DNA from: VRUE01 sp963715455
GTDB taxonomy: Bacteria > Actinomycetota > Thermoleophilia > Solirubrobacterales > 70-9
Reading direction: 5' to 3'
NCBI GenBank assembly: GCA_963715455.1
Contig: OY970245.1
Span: 1,612,001-1,676,000, forward strand
Length of the DNA: 64,000 nt
In this document: positions 53,217 to 62,351 of the stretch, one piece after another
Numbering within the stretch: position 1 is the stretch's first letter
How the letters are laid out: every line of letters begins with the position of its first letter
Program-made: the position numbers and the translations under genes
The notes under the pieces: model-generated
Told to the model about the DNA's origin: nothing
Database searches by the model: none
Seen by the model: the letters and a program-made list of their open reading frames with translations, nothing else

Positions 53217-53654
53217 ATGGATCGTGGGTTGGCAGTCATCCTCACCGCCTGCGCGGGTGGCCTGATCGCCTTGCAGGCGCCGATCAACGCCGGTCTCGGC
53301 AAGACCACCGGCAATCTGCCGGCAGCGCTCGTCTCCTTCGGTGTGGGCACGATCGCCCTGGCGGCGATCGTCGTCCTCTCCGGCAAGGCGGGCGGGCTGA
53401 GCTCGACCTTCGAGGTCAGCTGGTACTACCTGCTCGGCGGGTTGCTCGGCGCCGTTTACGTTGCCAACGCGCTGATTGCTGTCTCGGCGATCGGTGCGGG
53501 TGGGGTCGCCGCAGCGACGATCACCGGCCAGCTCACCGCTTCGGTCGCGATTGACCGGCTCGGTCTATTCGGCCTCGACGAGGTCGCGCTCACGCCGGAG
53601 CGCATCCTTGGCGTCGTGCTGCTGCTGGCCGGCACGCTGCTGATCGTTCGCTGA
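53217..53654 (+). CDS. DUF606/YdcZ-type DMT-family membrane protein
   Basis: 145 residues, five hydrophobic segments with few loops. GLIALQAPINAGLGK at the first helix and GGLLGAVYVANALIAV in the middle match half-size DMT transporters of the DUF606 group. Substrate unknown. ATG 53217 preferred over 53202. Its last ~90 bases overlap, tail to tail, the end of the flavoprotein gene on the other strand. Confidence 0.8.
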   Translation: MDRGLAVILTACAGGLIALQAPINAGLGKTTGNLPAALVSFGVGTIALAAIVVLSGKAGGLSSTFEVSWYYLLGGLLGAVYVANALIAVSAIGAGGVAAATITGQLTASVAIDRLGLFGLDEVALTPERILGVVLLLAGTLLIVR

Positions 53655-54764
53655 TTCTCTAGCGAACTCCGGCGGGGCGATCTGCAGGTAGTGGCCAAAA
53701 GACCAGTCGATGAAGCGCTTGGCGCCGAACAGGCGGACCAGCGGCCCCAGCAGGCGCGGTGGGATCTTCGGCACAAGGCGCTGCACGCGCAGCATCCAGC
53801 GGAACTTCCACTCATGTGAGTCGTGGAACTCGGCGTAGCGCAGCGCTGCCTGCTCACGGCTCTGCCAGCCGTCGACGACACCGCGCAGCTCGCGTCCCAG
53901 GGCGATGCCGAAGTAGAGCGCCGTGCGGATGCCCTCGGCGCTCAGCGGCAGACAGTGCCCGGCCGAGTCGCCGGCGAAGAAGACGCCGCCCTCGGTGCCC
54001 TGGCGCAGCTTGTGGGGGATCCAGTTGCCTTGGTAGCGAACGCGCTCCGCGTCGAGGTCTTCGGCGAGTAGCTCGGTGGTCTCGCGCACGTGGAAGCGGG
54101 GGTCGAAGGAGCCGACGCCGATCCGCAGCTCGTCGCGCGCCGGGAATGACCAGCCGTAGCCGGCGGGCACATAGCGGCGATCGATCCAGATCTCAAGATC
54201 CTCGCTGGTGCCCTCGGGGTGCACCTCGAGCCCGCGTGAAAGCGGCGCGTCGGGCGGCTGGTAGCCGTCGCCGCCCGCCAGCACCCGGCGCCAGCCGAGC
54301 GCGTCGACGACCAGCGGGGCGGAGATCGTGCCGCGGTCGGTCTCGATCGCGATCATCCCGTCGCCGTTGGCCGAGTGTGCCCGACCGTTGACCTTGGCAG
54401 TCTCGAAGCGCGCGTCGCAATCGCGCCAGAGCAGGACGCAGAGCTCGCGGTAGTCGAAGGTGGAGAAGGTGAAGGGCAGGCGGTAGCGCGAGTCGCCGTG
54501 GGGTGTGTGCATAAGCAGCGAGTCGAAGCGCTGGCGCTCGGCCTCCATCAAGCCCAGCGCTTCCATCCACAGGGTCGGGATGCCGCAGGCCGAGGTTTGC
54601 CGCTCGCCGATCTCGTAGCGGTCGACGAGGAGCACGTCGGCGCCCGCGCCGGCCAGCTCTCGCGCCACGGCGAGCCCGGCGAAGCTGGCGCCGCAGATCA
54701 GCACGTCGTGACTGCCCTCGAGGGGCGTACGCTCGTCACCCCGTTTGGTGGCGCGGATCGGCAC
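53565..54764 (-). CDS. FAD-dependent oxidoreductase, geranylgeranyl-reductase-like
   Basis: 399 residues from GTG 54764 (a TTG at 54788 is also possible). FAD-binding GASFAGLAVARELAGAGADVL near the N terminus, conserved GWSFPARDELRIGVG, and the second FAD motif VFFAGDSAGHCLPLSAEGIRTAL. This is the layout of geranylgeranyl reductase/FixC-type flavoproteins acting on isoprenoid or lipid double bonds. The last 30 residues, Gln/Arg-rich, lie in the overlap with the DMT gene. Divergent from rpsA. Confidence 0.85.
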   Translation of the reverse strand: MPIRATKRGDERTPLEGSHDVLICGASFAGLAVARELAGAGADVLLVDRYEIGERQTSACGIPTLWMEALGLMEAERQRFDSLLMHTPHGDSRYRLPFTFSTFDYRELCVLLWRDCDARFETAKVNGRAHSANGDGMIAIETDRGTISAPLVVDALGWRRVLAGGDGYQPPDAPLSRGLEVHPEGTSEDLEIWIDRRYVPAGYGWSFPARDELRIGVGSFDPRFHVRETTELLAEDLDAERVRYQGNWIPHKLRQGTEGGVFFAGDSAGHCLPLSAEGIRTALYFGIALGRELRGVVDGWQSREQAALRYAEFHDSHEWKFRWMLRVQRLVPKIPPRLLGPLVRLFGAKRFIDWSFGHYLQIAPPEFARESANDQQRAGQQQHDAKDALRRERDLVEAE

Positions 54765-54821
54765 GACGCAGAGCGTATCTACCTGCAATTATCCCCCGCT
54801 GTGTCCGTGACCGATACGACC

Positions 54822-56393
54822 ATGACCCCTGCTGCTGACGCTGCCGTCGGCACGCCCGTTGAGGGCTCCGGTGGCCTGCTGCTCGAAGTCGACGGCAAGA
54901 TCGTCCCCAACTACGCGGCGACGATGGTCTCCTTCGAGGAGGGTGACGTCGTCAAGGGCAAGGTCGTGCGCATCGACAAGGACGAGGTCCTGGTCGACAT
55001 CGGCTACAAGTCGGAGGGGGTTATCCCTTCGCACGAGCTTTCGATCCGCAAGTCGGTCAACCCGGCGGATGAGGTCGAGCTGGGTGAGGAGATCGACGCC
55101 CTGGTGCTCACCAAGGAGGACACTGAGGGCCGCCTCGTGCTCTCCAAGAAGCGCGCCCGCTTCGAGAAGGCTTGGCGCCGCATCGAGGCAGCTGCCGAGT
55201 CGGGAGAACCGGTCGAAGGCAACGTCATCGAGGTGGTCAAGGGCGGTCTCATCCTCGATCTAGGCGTGCGCGGCTTCCTGCCCGCCTCGCTGGTTGACAT
55301 CCGCCGCGTCCACAACCTCGACGAGTTCATGGGCGAGACGCTCGAGTGCAAAGTGATCGAGCTCAACCGCAGCCGCAACAACGTCGTCCTCTCGCGCCGC
55401 GCCGTGCTCGAGGAAGAGCGCAAGGAGGTGCGCGAGCAGATCCTCGGCCGCCTCGCGCCCGGTCAGGTGGTTGAGGGCAAGATCTCCAACATCGTCGACT
55501 TCGGCGCCTTCGTCGACCTCGACGGCATCGACGGCCTGATTCACATCTCCGAGCTTTCCTGGAGCCACGTCAACCATCCCTCCGAGGTGGTGGCGATCGG
55601 CGATGACGTGCGCATCAAGGTGCTCGATATCGATCGTGACCGGCAGCGCATCTCACTTGGCCTCAAGCAGACCCAGGAGGACCCCTGGCAGCGGGTGATC
55701 AGTGCACATCGCCCGGGCGATGTGCTCGAGGGCGAGGTGACCAAGGTGGTCGCCTTCGGCGCCTTCGTCGAGATCCTGCCCGGCGTCGAGGGCCTGGTTC
55801 ACATCTCCGAGCTCGCCGATCATCACGTCGAGAGCCCCAGCGAGGTGGTCGAGCCAGGCACGACGCTCAACGTCAAGATCCTCGAGATCGACGAGGAGCG
55901 CAGGCGGCTCTCGCTGAGCATCAAGCAGGTTGAGGAAAAACGCATGGCGATGGGGGACTTGGGCGAGCAGATTGATGCTGCGGCGGCTGGGGGATCCGAT
56001 GAGGGTTCAGACGCGGATGCCGCGGGTCCTGTCGCGGCAGAGGACTCCTCGTCCTCGCAGGCTGCGGGCGAGGAGCCCACCGCCACGCCACCCGCGGAAG
56101 ATGCGGTTGAGGTCGCCGAGGAGTCCGCTGCCGAGGTAGCTGAGCCTGCCGCCGAAGAGGCGCCAACCGCTGAGGAGGGTGAAGCCGATGAGGCGCCGGC
56201 CGCTGAGGCTGACGCCCCAGCCGAAGAGCCAGCTGCTGAGGCTCCCGTGGCTGAGACTCCCGAGGAGGCCGAAGAGGCTGAGCAGGAGGGGGAATCGGTG
56301 CAGGAGCGGCCGGATTCGCCTGACGACGTGGACGAGGCCGCGGGCGAGGATGCCGAGGCTGAGTCGCCTGCCGAGGAACCCTCCGAGTCTTAG
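54822..56393 (+). CDS. rpsA: 30S ribosomal protein S1
   Basis: 523 residues from ATG 54822 (GTG 54801 and 54807 are alternatives). Four S1 RNA-binding repeats at about residues 38-105, 125-195, 213-280 and 298-370, the last two with the canonical DFGAFVDL/AFGAFVEI and GLIHISELS/GLVHISELA signatures. The final ~130 residues are an acidic low-complexity tail of Glu, Ala and Pro, likely disordered. Start of a run rpsA-coaE-slt-MFS-58932 with tiny gaps. Confidence 0.95.
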   Translation: MTPAADAAVGTPVEGSGGLLLEVDGKIVPNYAATMVSFEEGDVVKGKVVRIDKDEVLVDIGYKSEGVIPSHELSIRKSVNPADEVELGEEIDALVLTKEDTEGRLVLSKKRARFEKAWRRIEAAAESGEPVEGNVIEVVKGGLILDLGVRGFLPASLVDIRRVHNLDEFMGETLECKVIELNRSRNNVVLSRRAVLEEERKEVREQILGRLAPGQVVEGKISNIVDFGAFVDLDGIDGLIHISELSWSHVNHPSEVVAIGDDVRIKVLDIDRDRQRISLGLKQTQEDPWQRVISAHRPGDVLEGEVTKVVAFGAFVEILPGVEGLVHISELADHHVESPSEVVEPGTTLNVKILEIDEERRRLSLSIKQVEEKRMAMGDLGEQIDAAAAGGSDEGSDADAAGPVAAEDSSSSQAAGEEPTATPPAEDAVEVAEESAAEVAEPAAEEAPTAEEGEADEAPAAEADAPAEEPAAEAPVAETPEEAEEAEQEGESVQERPDSPDDVDEAAGEDAEAESPAEEPSES

Positions 56394-56399
56394 CCCGTC

Positions 56400-56978
56400 G
56401 TGCCGCTGACTATCGGGTTGACCGGTGGCATCGCGGCTGGGAAGTCCACGGCTCTCGCTGCCTTCGAGAAGTTGGGGGCAGCGACGATTTCCAGTGACGC
56501 GGTCGTCCACGAGCTGCTCGACTCGGAACCGATGCTGGGCAGATTGAGGGACCTCTGGGGTGACGAGGTGGTGGTCGAAGGCCGGGTGGACCGCACGAAG
56601 ATTGGGGAAATTGTCTTCGCCGATCCGGATGCGCTGAAATGGCTGGAGGCCCAGATCCACCCACTGGTTGGCGAGCGGATCGGCCTGTGGCTCAGCTCAT
56701 TGCCCCTGGATACCGAAATCGCTGTGGTCGAGGTGCCGCTGCTCTTCGAGGGTGAGATGGCGCCAGTCTTCGACACCACGGTGGCCGTGGTCGCCGCCGA
56801 CGAGCTACGCCGCGAACGGGCCGAGGCACGCGGCCACGCGTTGGTCGGCGAGCGCGAGGCGCGTCAGCTAACCCAAGAGGAGAAGGCCGCCCGCGCCGAG
56901 CACGTGATTGGGAACGACGGGACGCTGGAGGATCTCGAGCAGCGCCTGTCCGCGCTCATCGCCAAGCTTGAGCGGTGA
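56400..56978 (+). CDS. coaE: Dephospho-CoA kinase
   Basis: Last step of coenzyme A synthesis. 192 residues from GTG. P-loop GLTGGIAAGKSTAL, then DAVVHELLDSEPM, HPLVGERI, VVEVPLLFEG and the lid region RERAEARGHAL. Starts 6 bases after rpsA; its stop overlaps the next GTG. Confidence 0.94.
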   Translation: MPLTIGLTGGIAAGKSTALAAFEKLGAATISSDAVVHELLDSEPMLGRLRDLWGDEVVVEGRVDRTKIGEIVFADPDALKWLEAQIHPLVGERIGLWLSSLPLDTEIAVVEVPLLFEGEMAPVFDTTVAVVAADELRRERAEARGHALVGEREARQLTQEEKAARAEHVIGNDGTLEDLEQRLSALIAKLER

Positions 56979-57565
56979 GTCCGCGGGGTCCGGTTAGGAA
57001 ACGGAGAAGGCGGCGCCTTTGGATCGGCGGTGCGGCGCTGGCCGCCGGTATCGTCGCCGGCGTGCTGCTGGCGAGGGGGACGATCGACAAGGCGATCCAA
57101 GAGCTCACCCTGCCCCTGCGCCACGAGGACGTAATCCGCCAGCAGGCGCACGAGAAGGACGTCGATGCGGCGCTGATCGCCGCGGTGATCTACTCGGAGT
57201 CGAAGTTCGTCGACAGCACCTCGAGCGCCGGCGCTCGAGGTCTGATGCAGATCACGCCAGAAGCGGCAAACGAAATCGAGCGGCTCAGCGGTGGGACCAC
57301 CTTCGAGCTGCACGACCTCTCCGATCCCGAAATCAACATCCGTTACGGCACTTTCCTGCTCGGCGAACTGCTCGAGCGCTACGACGGCGACCTGGTCGCG
57401 GCGCTTGCCGCCTACAACGCCGGCCCGACCAACGTCGATCGCTGGGGCGGCAGTGAGCTGCGCATCGAGGGTATTCGCTTCCCCGAAACCCGAGCCTACG
57501 TCGAAGAGGTGCTCGAGAAGCAGGAGGCTTACCGCGAGGAGTATCGCCAGGAGCTGGGCTACTGA
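56975..57565 (+). CDS. Lytic transglycosylase (SLT domain)
   Basis: 196 residues. Basic N terminus and one membrane anchor (LWIGGAALAAGIVAGVLLA). SLT domain with catalytic Glu in AVIYSESKF, then GARGLMQITPEAA and AALAAYNAGPTNVDRWGG. Cleaves peptidoglycan glycan strands outside the membrane. GTGA overlap with coaE and one-base overlap with the transporter gene. Confidence 0.92.
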   Translation: MSPRGPVRKRRRRRLWIGGAALAAGIVAGVLLARGTIDKAIQELTLPLRHEDVIRQQAHEKDVDAALIAAVIYSESKFVDSTSSAGARGLMQITPEAANEIERLSGGTTFELHDLSDPEINIRYGTFLLGELLERYDGDLVAALAAYNAGPTNVDRWGGSELRIEGIRFPETRAYVEEVLEKQEAYREEYRQELGY

Positions 57566-58935
57566 TGAGCGAGGCTCCCCGGCCGCGGGTCGCGGCACTG
57601 ACGCTTGCTGTCGGCCTTGTTCTCGCCGACTCCTCGATCGTCGTCCTCGCCCTGCCGGAGATCTACCGTGAGCTCGATACCAGTGTCGCCGGAGTCACCT
57701 GGGTGCTGGTCTCCTTCAACCTGGTGATGGCGCTCGCCGCGGTGCCGGCGGCGCATCTGGCGCGCCGGGTGGGGCCGGGCCGTGCCGCCGCCGTCGGCCT
57801 GGCGATCTTCGCGGGCGCCAGCCTCGCTTGCGGTGCCGCAAGTGAGCTGAGCACGCTGATCGCGGCCCGCTGTGTGCAGGCACTGGGCGGCGCCGCCGCG
57901 GTGACCGCGGTGCTCGAGTTGCTGCCGGCCAGCGTCGGGTCCGAGCGCCGTGCGGCGACGCTCTGGGCGGCGGCAGGGGCCACCGGCGCGGCTCTCGGAC
58001 CGGCTATCGGTGGTCTGCTCACCGAGCTTGTCTCCTGGCAATCGATCTTCCTCGTCCAGGTGCCGGTGGCGCTCGCGGCCGCGGTGCCAATCCTCGCCGT
58101 CGCTCGCCACGAGGCGGCCACGGGGGTGCTGTCCACCGAGCTGCGTCAGACCGGCCGACCCCACCTGCTCGCCAATCTCGCTTTGGCAATGGTCTCGGCG
58201 GCGATCGCAGCGGCGCTCTTCCTGCTCGTTCTGCTGCTCATCGAGGGTTGGCGCCTGACCCCGATTGGCGCCGCGATCGTAGTCAGCGTGCTGCCACTCT
58301 CCGCGCTGCTCGCCAGCCGCTTCGACGATGTCGTGCCAAGCGCCCGGGCTCGGGCCGCGGCAGGGGCAATCCTCGTTTCGGGCGGCCTTGGTGGCCTGGC
58401 GCTGCTCCCCAAGGCGGAGGTTGCTCTGACCGTGCCGCCGCAGATCATGGTCGGCATCGGCCTCTCGCTGGTGCTCTCGGCGCTCACCGAGACGGCGCTC
58501 AGTGGTCGCGCGCCGCAGGCGATCCACGGCGGCTGGACGATCTCCGCCCGCCACGCCGGTGTGGTCATCGGCCTGCTGGCGCTGACCCCGATCTTCACCG
58601 CCGACATTGCCGAGCAGCGCAGCGACGCGATCGACGCGGGCACCGCGGTGATCCTCGACTCGCGCGTGCCGCCACTGCTCAAGCTCGACCTTGCACAGCG
58701 CATCCAGGAGCAGCTTGAAGGGGAGCAGGGGAGGGTGCCGACGATCGGCTCGGCCTTCGAGCCGCTGCCCGAAGACTCAGCCGAACGCGAGGCAGTGGTC
58801 GAGTTGCGCGACGAACTCCAGGAGCAGCTCAATCGCGGCGCCACACACGCTTTCAGCCCGTCGTTCGGCCTTGCCGCGATCCTCGGCCTGCTGGCGCTGA
58901 TCCCGATCGGCCTGGCGAGGAGAATCGAGCTATGA
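57565..58935 (+). CDS. MFS transporter
   Basis: 456 residues with about 12-13 hydrophobic helices. MFS loop signature near residue 60 (HLARRVGPGRAAAVGL) and motif C-like GAALGPAIGGLLTE, as in drug-export DHA2-type proteins. A soluble segment of ~90 residues before the last helix is unusual. Substrate unknown. Followed with ATGA overlap by a small anchored protein, so the two may cooperate. Confidence 0.85.
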   Translation: MSEAPRPRVAALTLAVGLVLADSSIVVLALPEIYRELDTSVAGVTWVLVSFNLVMALAAVPAAHLARRVGPGRAAAVGLAIFAGASLACGAASELSTLIAARCVQALGGAAAVTAVLELLPASVGSERRAATLWAAAGATGAALGPAIGGLLTELVSWQSIFLVQVPVALAAAVPILAVARHEAATGVLSTELRQTGRPHLLANLALAMVSAAIAAALFLLVLLLIEGWRLTPIGAAIVVSVLPLSALLASRFDDVVPSARARAAAGAILVSGGLGGLALLPKAEVALTVPPQIMVGIGLSLVLSALTETALSGRAPQAIHGGWTISARHAGVVIGLLALTPIFTADIAEQRSDAIDAGTAVILDSRVPPLLKLDLAQRIQEQLEGEQGRVPTIGSAFEPLPEDSAEREAVVELRDELQEQLNRGATHAFSPSFGLAAILGLLALIPIGLARRIEL

Positions 58936-59456
58936 GTGCGGAGACGAGATCACGCGCGTTGGTGATTGGCGCGGCCCTCGCCGCGGTTGCCCTGGTGGGC
59001 ATCTATCTCGCTGCCGGCGGTTCCTCCTATGCGCCGGCCAAGACGCAGGATCCCTGCGAGCCCCGGGAGTGGACCGATCCCCGCGGCCTCGACGAGATCG
59101 CCCAGCAGTTCTCGCTCTCGGCCCTCGACGGCGCCGCCTGTGAGCTCGGCGTCAGCCGCGAGACCTTGGCTCGGGCGCTGGCCACGCCGGAGTCGCGCGA
59201 GCGCTTCAGCGAGCGCTACGGAATCGAGGACCAACAGCTCGCTCGGGCGATCAGGGCCGGCCTGCTGCGTGCCGTCGATGACGCGGAAGACGCCGGGGCG
59301 CTCAATTCGCTGCTGGGCGTGCCGCTGCGCGAAACGATCAAGGGCATCCCGCTCGACCAGGCAATCGAATTGATCCAGAACGGCCGCACCCTGCTCGACG
59401 AACTGCAGAGCTTCCTCGGCCCCGCCCAGGGCCTGCTCGAACAGTTCCTCCCCTAG
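58932..59456 (+). CDS. Membrane-anchored protein of unknown function
   Basis: 174 residues. One N-terminal hydrophobic helix (ALVIGAALAAVALVGIYLA), then an extracytoplasmic helical domain with two cysteines (DPCEP, ACELG) that may pair, and regular LARAL / QLARAI type helices. No family recognised. ATGA overlap with the MFS gene suggests a partner role. Confidence 0.7.
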   Translation: MSAETRSRALVIGAALAAVALVGIYLAAGGSSYAPAKTQDPCEPREWTDPRGLDEIAQQFSLSALDGAACELGVSRETLARALATPESRERFSERYGIEDQQLARAIRAGLLRAVDDAEDAGALNSLLGVPLRETIKGIPLDQAIELIQNGRTLLDELQSFLGPAQGLLEQFLP

Positions 59457-59476
59457 CGCCCCAAGTCCCTCGCCGG

Positions 59477-59517
59477 TGTAACGCTTTGTTCCCTCTATAG
59501 GGCCATAAAGCGTTACA
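59477..59517. repeat. Nested palindrome after the anchored protein gene
   Basis: Outer arms TGTAACGCTTT/AAAGCGTTACA (11 bp perfect) around an inner CCCT-ctat-AGGG hairpin. Lies between convergent genes. No T-run. Confidence 0.6.
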
Positions 59518-59532
59518 TCGCGGCCGGGCCGG

Positions 59533-59781
59533 CTATTTCTTGAATTTAAAGGCGTGCTTGGAGGGGTTCCAGGCAATGCCCTCGCAGAGCTGTTCGGGCG
59601 TCGTGTCGAGCGAGCCGCAGAGCTTGACGATCGTGCCGAGGCGCGGCTCGCGGCCACCTCGCTCGAGCAGCGAGATCTCGGTGCGGTGCAGATCGCAACG
59701 GAAGCCCAGCTCCTCTTGCGAAATTCCTTTTTTCTGGCGCGCTTTGCGCAGATTAATGGCGAAACGTTCGCGTGGTGTCAT
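59533..59781 (-). CDS. XRE-family helix-turn-helix regulator
   Basis: 82 residues consisting almost only of a Cro/CI-type HTH: LRKARQKKGISQEELGF, then HRTEISLLERGGREPRLGTIVKL. It binds DNA, target unknown. The Lys/Phe-rich end (KHAFKFKK) is atypical. Its upstream region is shared with the DoxX-like gene on the same strand. Confidence 0.9.
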   Translation of the reverse strand: MTPRERFAINLRKARQKKGISQEELGFRCDLHRTEISLLERGGREPRLGTIVKLCGSLDTTPEQLCEGIAWNPSKHAFKFKK

Positions 59782-59862
59782 GTGGGCGATTCTCTGTCTG
59801 CGAAGACAGAAGCGCTACAGCCAAAAACATTCACAGACAAAACAGCGCGTTTATAATACGGA

Positions 59863-60225
59863 TCAGTCGCGAGTTGCGCGCCAGACCCAGAGCATGGCGA
59901 GCGGCTGCAACGGCAGGCGCGCCCACAATGCCCAGCGAGGGACGTTGTCCAGGCCACGGATCTGCCGCTGGTTCACCGCCATATGCACGTTGGCCGGGAA
60001 GACGGCGAGCAGCAGCACCAGTAGCCACCAGCGAGCGAAGCGCCGCGTCGGCTTGGCCAGCACCGCGGCGCCGCCGGCGATCTCGGCGATGCCGCTGACG
60101 ACCACCGCCTCGCGATGGCGGGGCACCGACGGCGGCATCATCGCCTCGTAGCTGCGCGGGATGACGAAGTGCATCGTCCCCGCAAAGGCGAAGAACCCGG
60201 CCAAAGCTCTCTGCGAACGGCTCAT
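59863..60225 (-). CDS. DoxX-like membrane protein
   Basis: 120 residues with three or four helices: FFAFAGTMHFVIP, VVSGIAEIAGGAAVL, WWLLVLLLAVFPANVHMAV and a C-terminal helix. The FAGTMHF and E/GxxE-like helix-2 pattern matches the DoxX/DoxD family. Role unknown, sometimes linked to redox processes. Confidence 0.8.
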   Translation of the reverse strand: MSRSQRALAGFFAFAGTMHFVIPRSYEAMMPPSVPRHREAVVVSGIAEIAGGAAVLAKPTRRFARWWLLVLLLAVFPANVHMAVNQRQIRGLDNVPRWALWARLPLQPLAMLWVWRATRD

Positions 60226-60258
60226 CTGGCGGCCCAGTCTAAGGGCTTCAGGGGGAGA

Positions 60259-60323
60259 GGGCGCCGGGGTAGGTCCCCGGGAACTCCCGGCGAAGCCGGC
60301 CCGGGGACCTACCCTCGGCGCCC
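60259..60323. repeat. Nested palindrome upstream of uvrB
   Basis: Outer arms 60259-60281 and 60300-60323 pair over 23 bp with one bulged T. A one-sided AACTC bulge leads to an inner hairpin CCGGC-gaa-GCCGG. It lies 30 bases before the uvrB start and may be in its leader. Confidence 0.75.
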
Positions 60324-60353
60324 CACCCGGCGCAGGCCCTATGGTGGGTCCTC

Positions 60354-62351
60354 GTGCCTGAGTTCAAGCTCAACCCGGCCTACACGCCAACCGCCGATCA
60401 GCCCAAGGCGATTGCCGGCTTGGCCGAGGGGTTGGCAGCGGGCGAACGCTTTCAGACGCTGCTCGGGGCGACCGGCACGGGCAAGACCTTCACGATGGCC
60501 GCGACGATCGCGGCCGTGCAGCGGCCCTCGCTGGTGATCGCCCACAACAAGACGCTGGCCGCGCAGCTCTGCAACGAGTTCCGCGAGTTCTTCCCCGAGA
60601 ACTCGGTCGAGTACTTCGTCTCCTACTACGACTACTACCAGCCCGAGGCCTACGTCCCGGCTCAGGATCTCTACATCGAGAAGGACTCCTCGATCAACGA
60701 CGAGATCGACCGCCTGCGCCACGCCGCGACGGCGGCGCTCTTCGCGCGCCGCGACGTGATCATCGTCGCCTCGGTCTCCTGCATCTACGGCATCGGCTCG
60801 CCCCAGGTCTACAACGAAAAAATGCAGCTCTTCAAGGTCGGCGAGCAGATCGACCGCGACGAGGTGCTGCGCAAGCTGGTCAAGATGCAGTACCAGCGCA
60901 ACGATGCGGTGCTCGGTCGCGGCTGCTTCCGGGTGCGGGGCGAGGTTCTGGAGATCATGCCCTCCTACGCCGAGTCGGCCTACCGCATCGCCCTCTTCGG
61001 CGACGAGATCGAGGGGGTCCAGCACTTCGACCCGCTGACCGGCGAGATCCTCGACACGATCGACCACGTCTCGGTCTGGCCGGCATCGCACTACGTGACC
61101 AAGGACGAGACCCTGGAGCGAGCGGTCGAGGAAATCCGCGCCGAACTGACTGCCCGTACCGCCGAGCTCGATGCCGAAGGCAAGCAACTGGAGGCGCACC
61201 GGTTGCGCCAGCGCACCGCCTACGACATCGAGATGCTCAAGGAGCTCGGCTTCACCTCGGGGATCGAGAACTACTCGCGCATCCTCGACGGCCGCCCCGA
61301 GGGCAGCCCGCCGCACACGCTTGTCGACTACTTCCCCGACGACTTCGTCGTCTTTGTCGACGAGTCCCACCAGACGGTGCCGCAGATCGGGGGTATGTAC
61401 GAGGGCGACCGCTCGCGCAAGCAGACGTTGATCGACTACGGCTTCCGGCTGCCCTCGGCGATCGACAACCGGCCGCTCAAGTTCGACGAGTTCCTCGAAA
61501 GGGTGCCGCACCTGGTCATGGTCTCGGCCACGCCGGGGCCCTTCGAGCGGGCCGAGTCGTCGCGCATCGTCGAGCAGATCGTGCGGCCGACGGGGATCGT
61601 CGACCCGGAGATCGAGCTGCGCGCGACCAAGAACCAGATCGACGACCTGATGAACGAGATAAAAGCGGTCGCCGAGAGTGGCGACCGGGTGCTGGTCACG
61701 ACCCTGACCAAGAAGATGGCCGAGGATCTGACCAACTACCTGCTCGAGTACGGGATCAAGGTGCGCTACCTGCACTCCGAGATCGACACCCTGGAACGGA
61801 TCCAGATCGTCCGCGACCTGCGCCTCGGCGAGTACGACGTGTTGGTCGGCGTCAACCTGCTGCGCGAGGGCCTCGACCTGCCCGAGGTCTCACTTGTCGC
61901 CATTCTCGATGCTGACAAGGAGGGCTTCCTGCGCGGTGAGACCAGCCTGGTGCAGACGATCGGTCGCGCGGCCCGCAATGTCAACGGGCGGGTGCTGATG
62001 TACGCCGACAAGGAGACCAAGGCGATGCGCGCCGCGATGCGCGAGACCGACCGCCGCCGGGCGATCCAGCTTGCCTACAACACCGAGCACGGGATCACGC
62101 CGGAGACAGTGCGCAAGGGCATCTCGGAGATGAGCGAGTTCCTCGCGATGGAGGACCGGGCGCCGCGCAAGCGCCGTACGAAGCGCACCGCCGAGTTCGC
62201 CGATCCGGCCGAGCTAGAGCGCACGATCGTCTCGCTCGAGGAGGAGATGCTGGCGGCGGCCGACGATCTGCGTTTCGAGGAGGCGGCGCGGCTCCGGGAC
62301 GAGCTCAAGGAGCTGCGCCGCGACCTCGATGGGATGCGGGCCGGCGCTTAG
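60354..62351 (+). CDS. uvrB: Excinuclease ABC subunit B
   Basis: DNA damage recognition helicase of nucleotide excision repair. 665 residues, GTG start. Walker A GATGTGKTF, beta-hairpin YYDYYQPEAYVP, DEAD-like VDESHQTVPQ, motif SATPGPFE, motif VI QTIGRAARNVNGRV, and a C-terminal UVR domain (SLEEEMLAAADDLRFEEAARLRDEL). Four bases overlap the convergent SnoaL-like gene. Confidence 0.97.
   Translation: MPEFKLNPAYTPTADQPKAIAGLAEGLAAGERFQTLLGATGTGKTFTMAATIAAVQRPSLVIAHNKTLAAQLCNEFREFFPENSVEYFVSYYDYYQPEAYVPAQDLYIEKDSSINDEIDRLRHAATAALFARRDVIIVASVSCIYGIGSPQVYNEKMQLFKVGEQIDRDEVLRKLVKMQYQRNDAVLGRGCFRVRGEVLEIMPSYAESAYRIALFGDEIEGVQHFDPLTGEILDTIDHVSVWPASHYVTKDETLERAVEEIRAELTARTAELDAEGKQLEAHRLRQRTAYDIEMLKELGFTSGIENYSRILDGRPEGSPPHTLVDYFPDDFVVFVDESHQTVPQIGGMYEGDRSRKQTLIDYGFRLPSAIDNRPLKFDEFLERVPHLVMVSATPGPFERAESSRIVEQIVRPTGIVDPEIELRATKNQIDDLMNEIKAVAESGDRVLVTTLTKKMAEDLTNYLLEYGIKVRYLHSEIDTLERIQIVRDLRLGEYDVLVGVNLLREGLDLPEVSLVAILDADKEGFLRGETSLVQTIGRAARNVNGRVLMYADKETKAMRAAMRETDRRRAIQLAYNTEHGITPETVRKGISEMSEFLAMEDRAPRKRRTKRTAEFADPAELERTIVSLEEEMLAAADDLRFEEAARLRDELKELRRDLDGMRAGA

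Noticed and set aside
60339..61775. 478-codon - strand ORF
   Set aside because: Antisense of uvrB; only the + strand shows helicase motifs.
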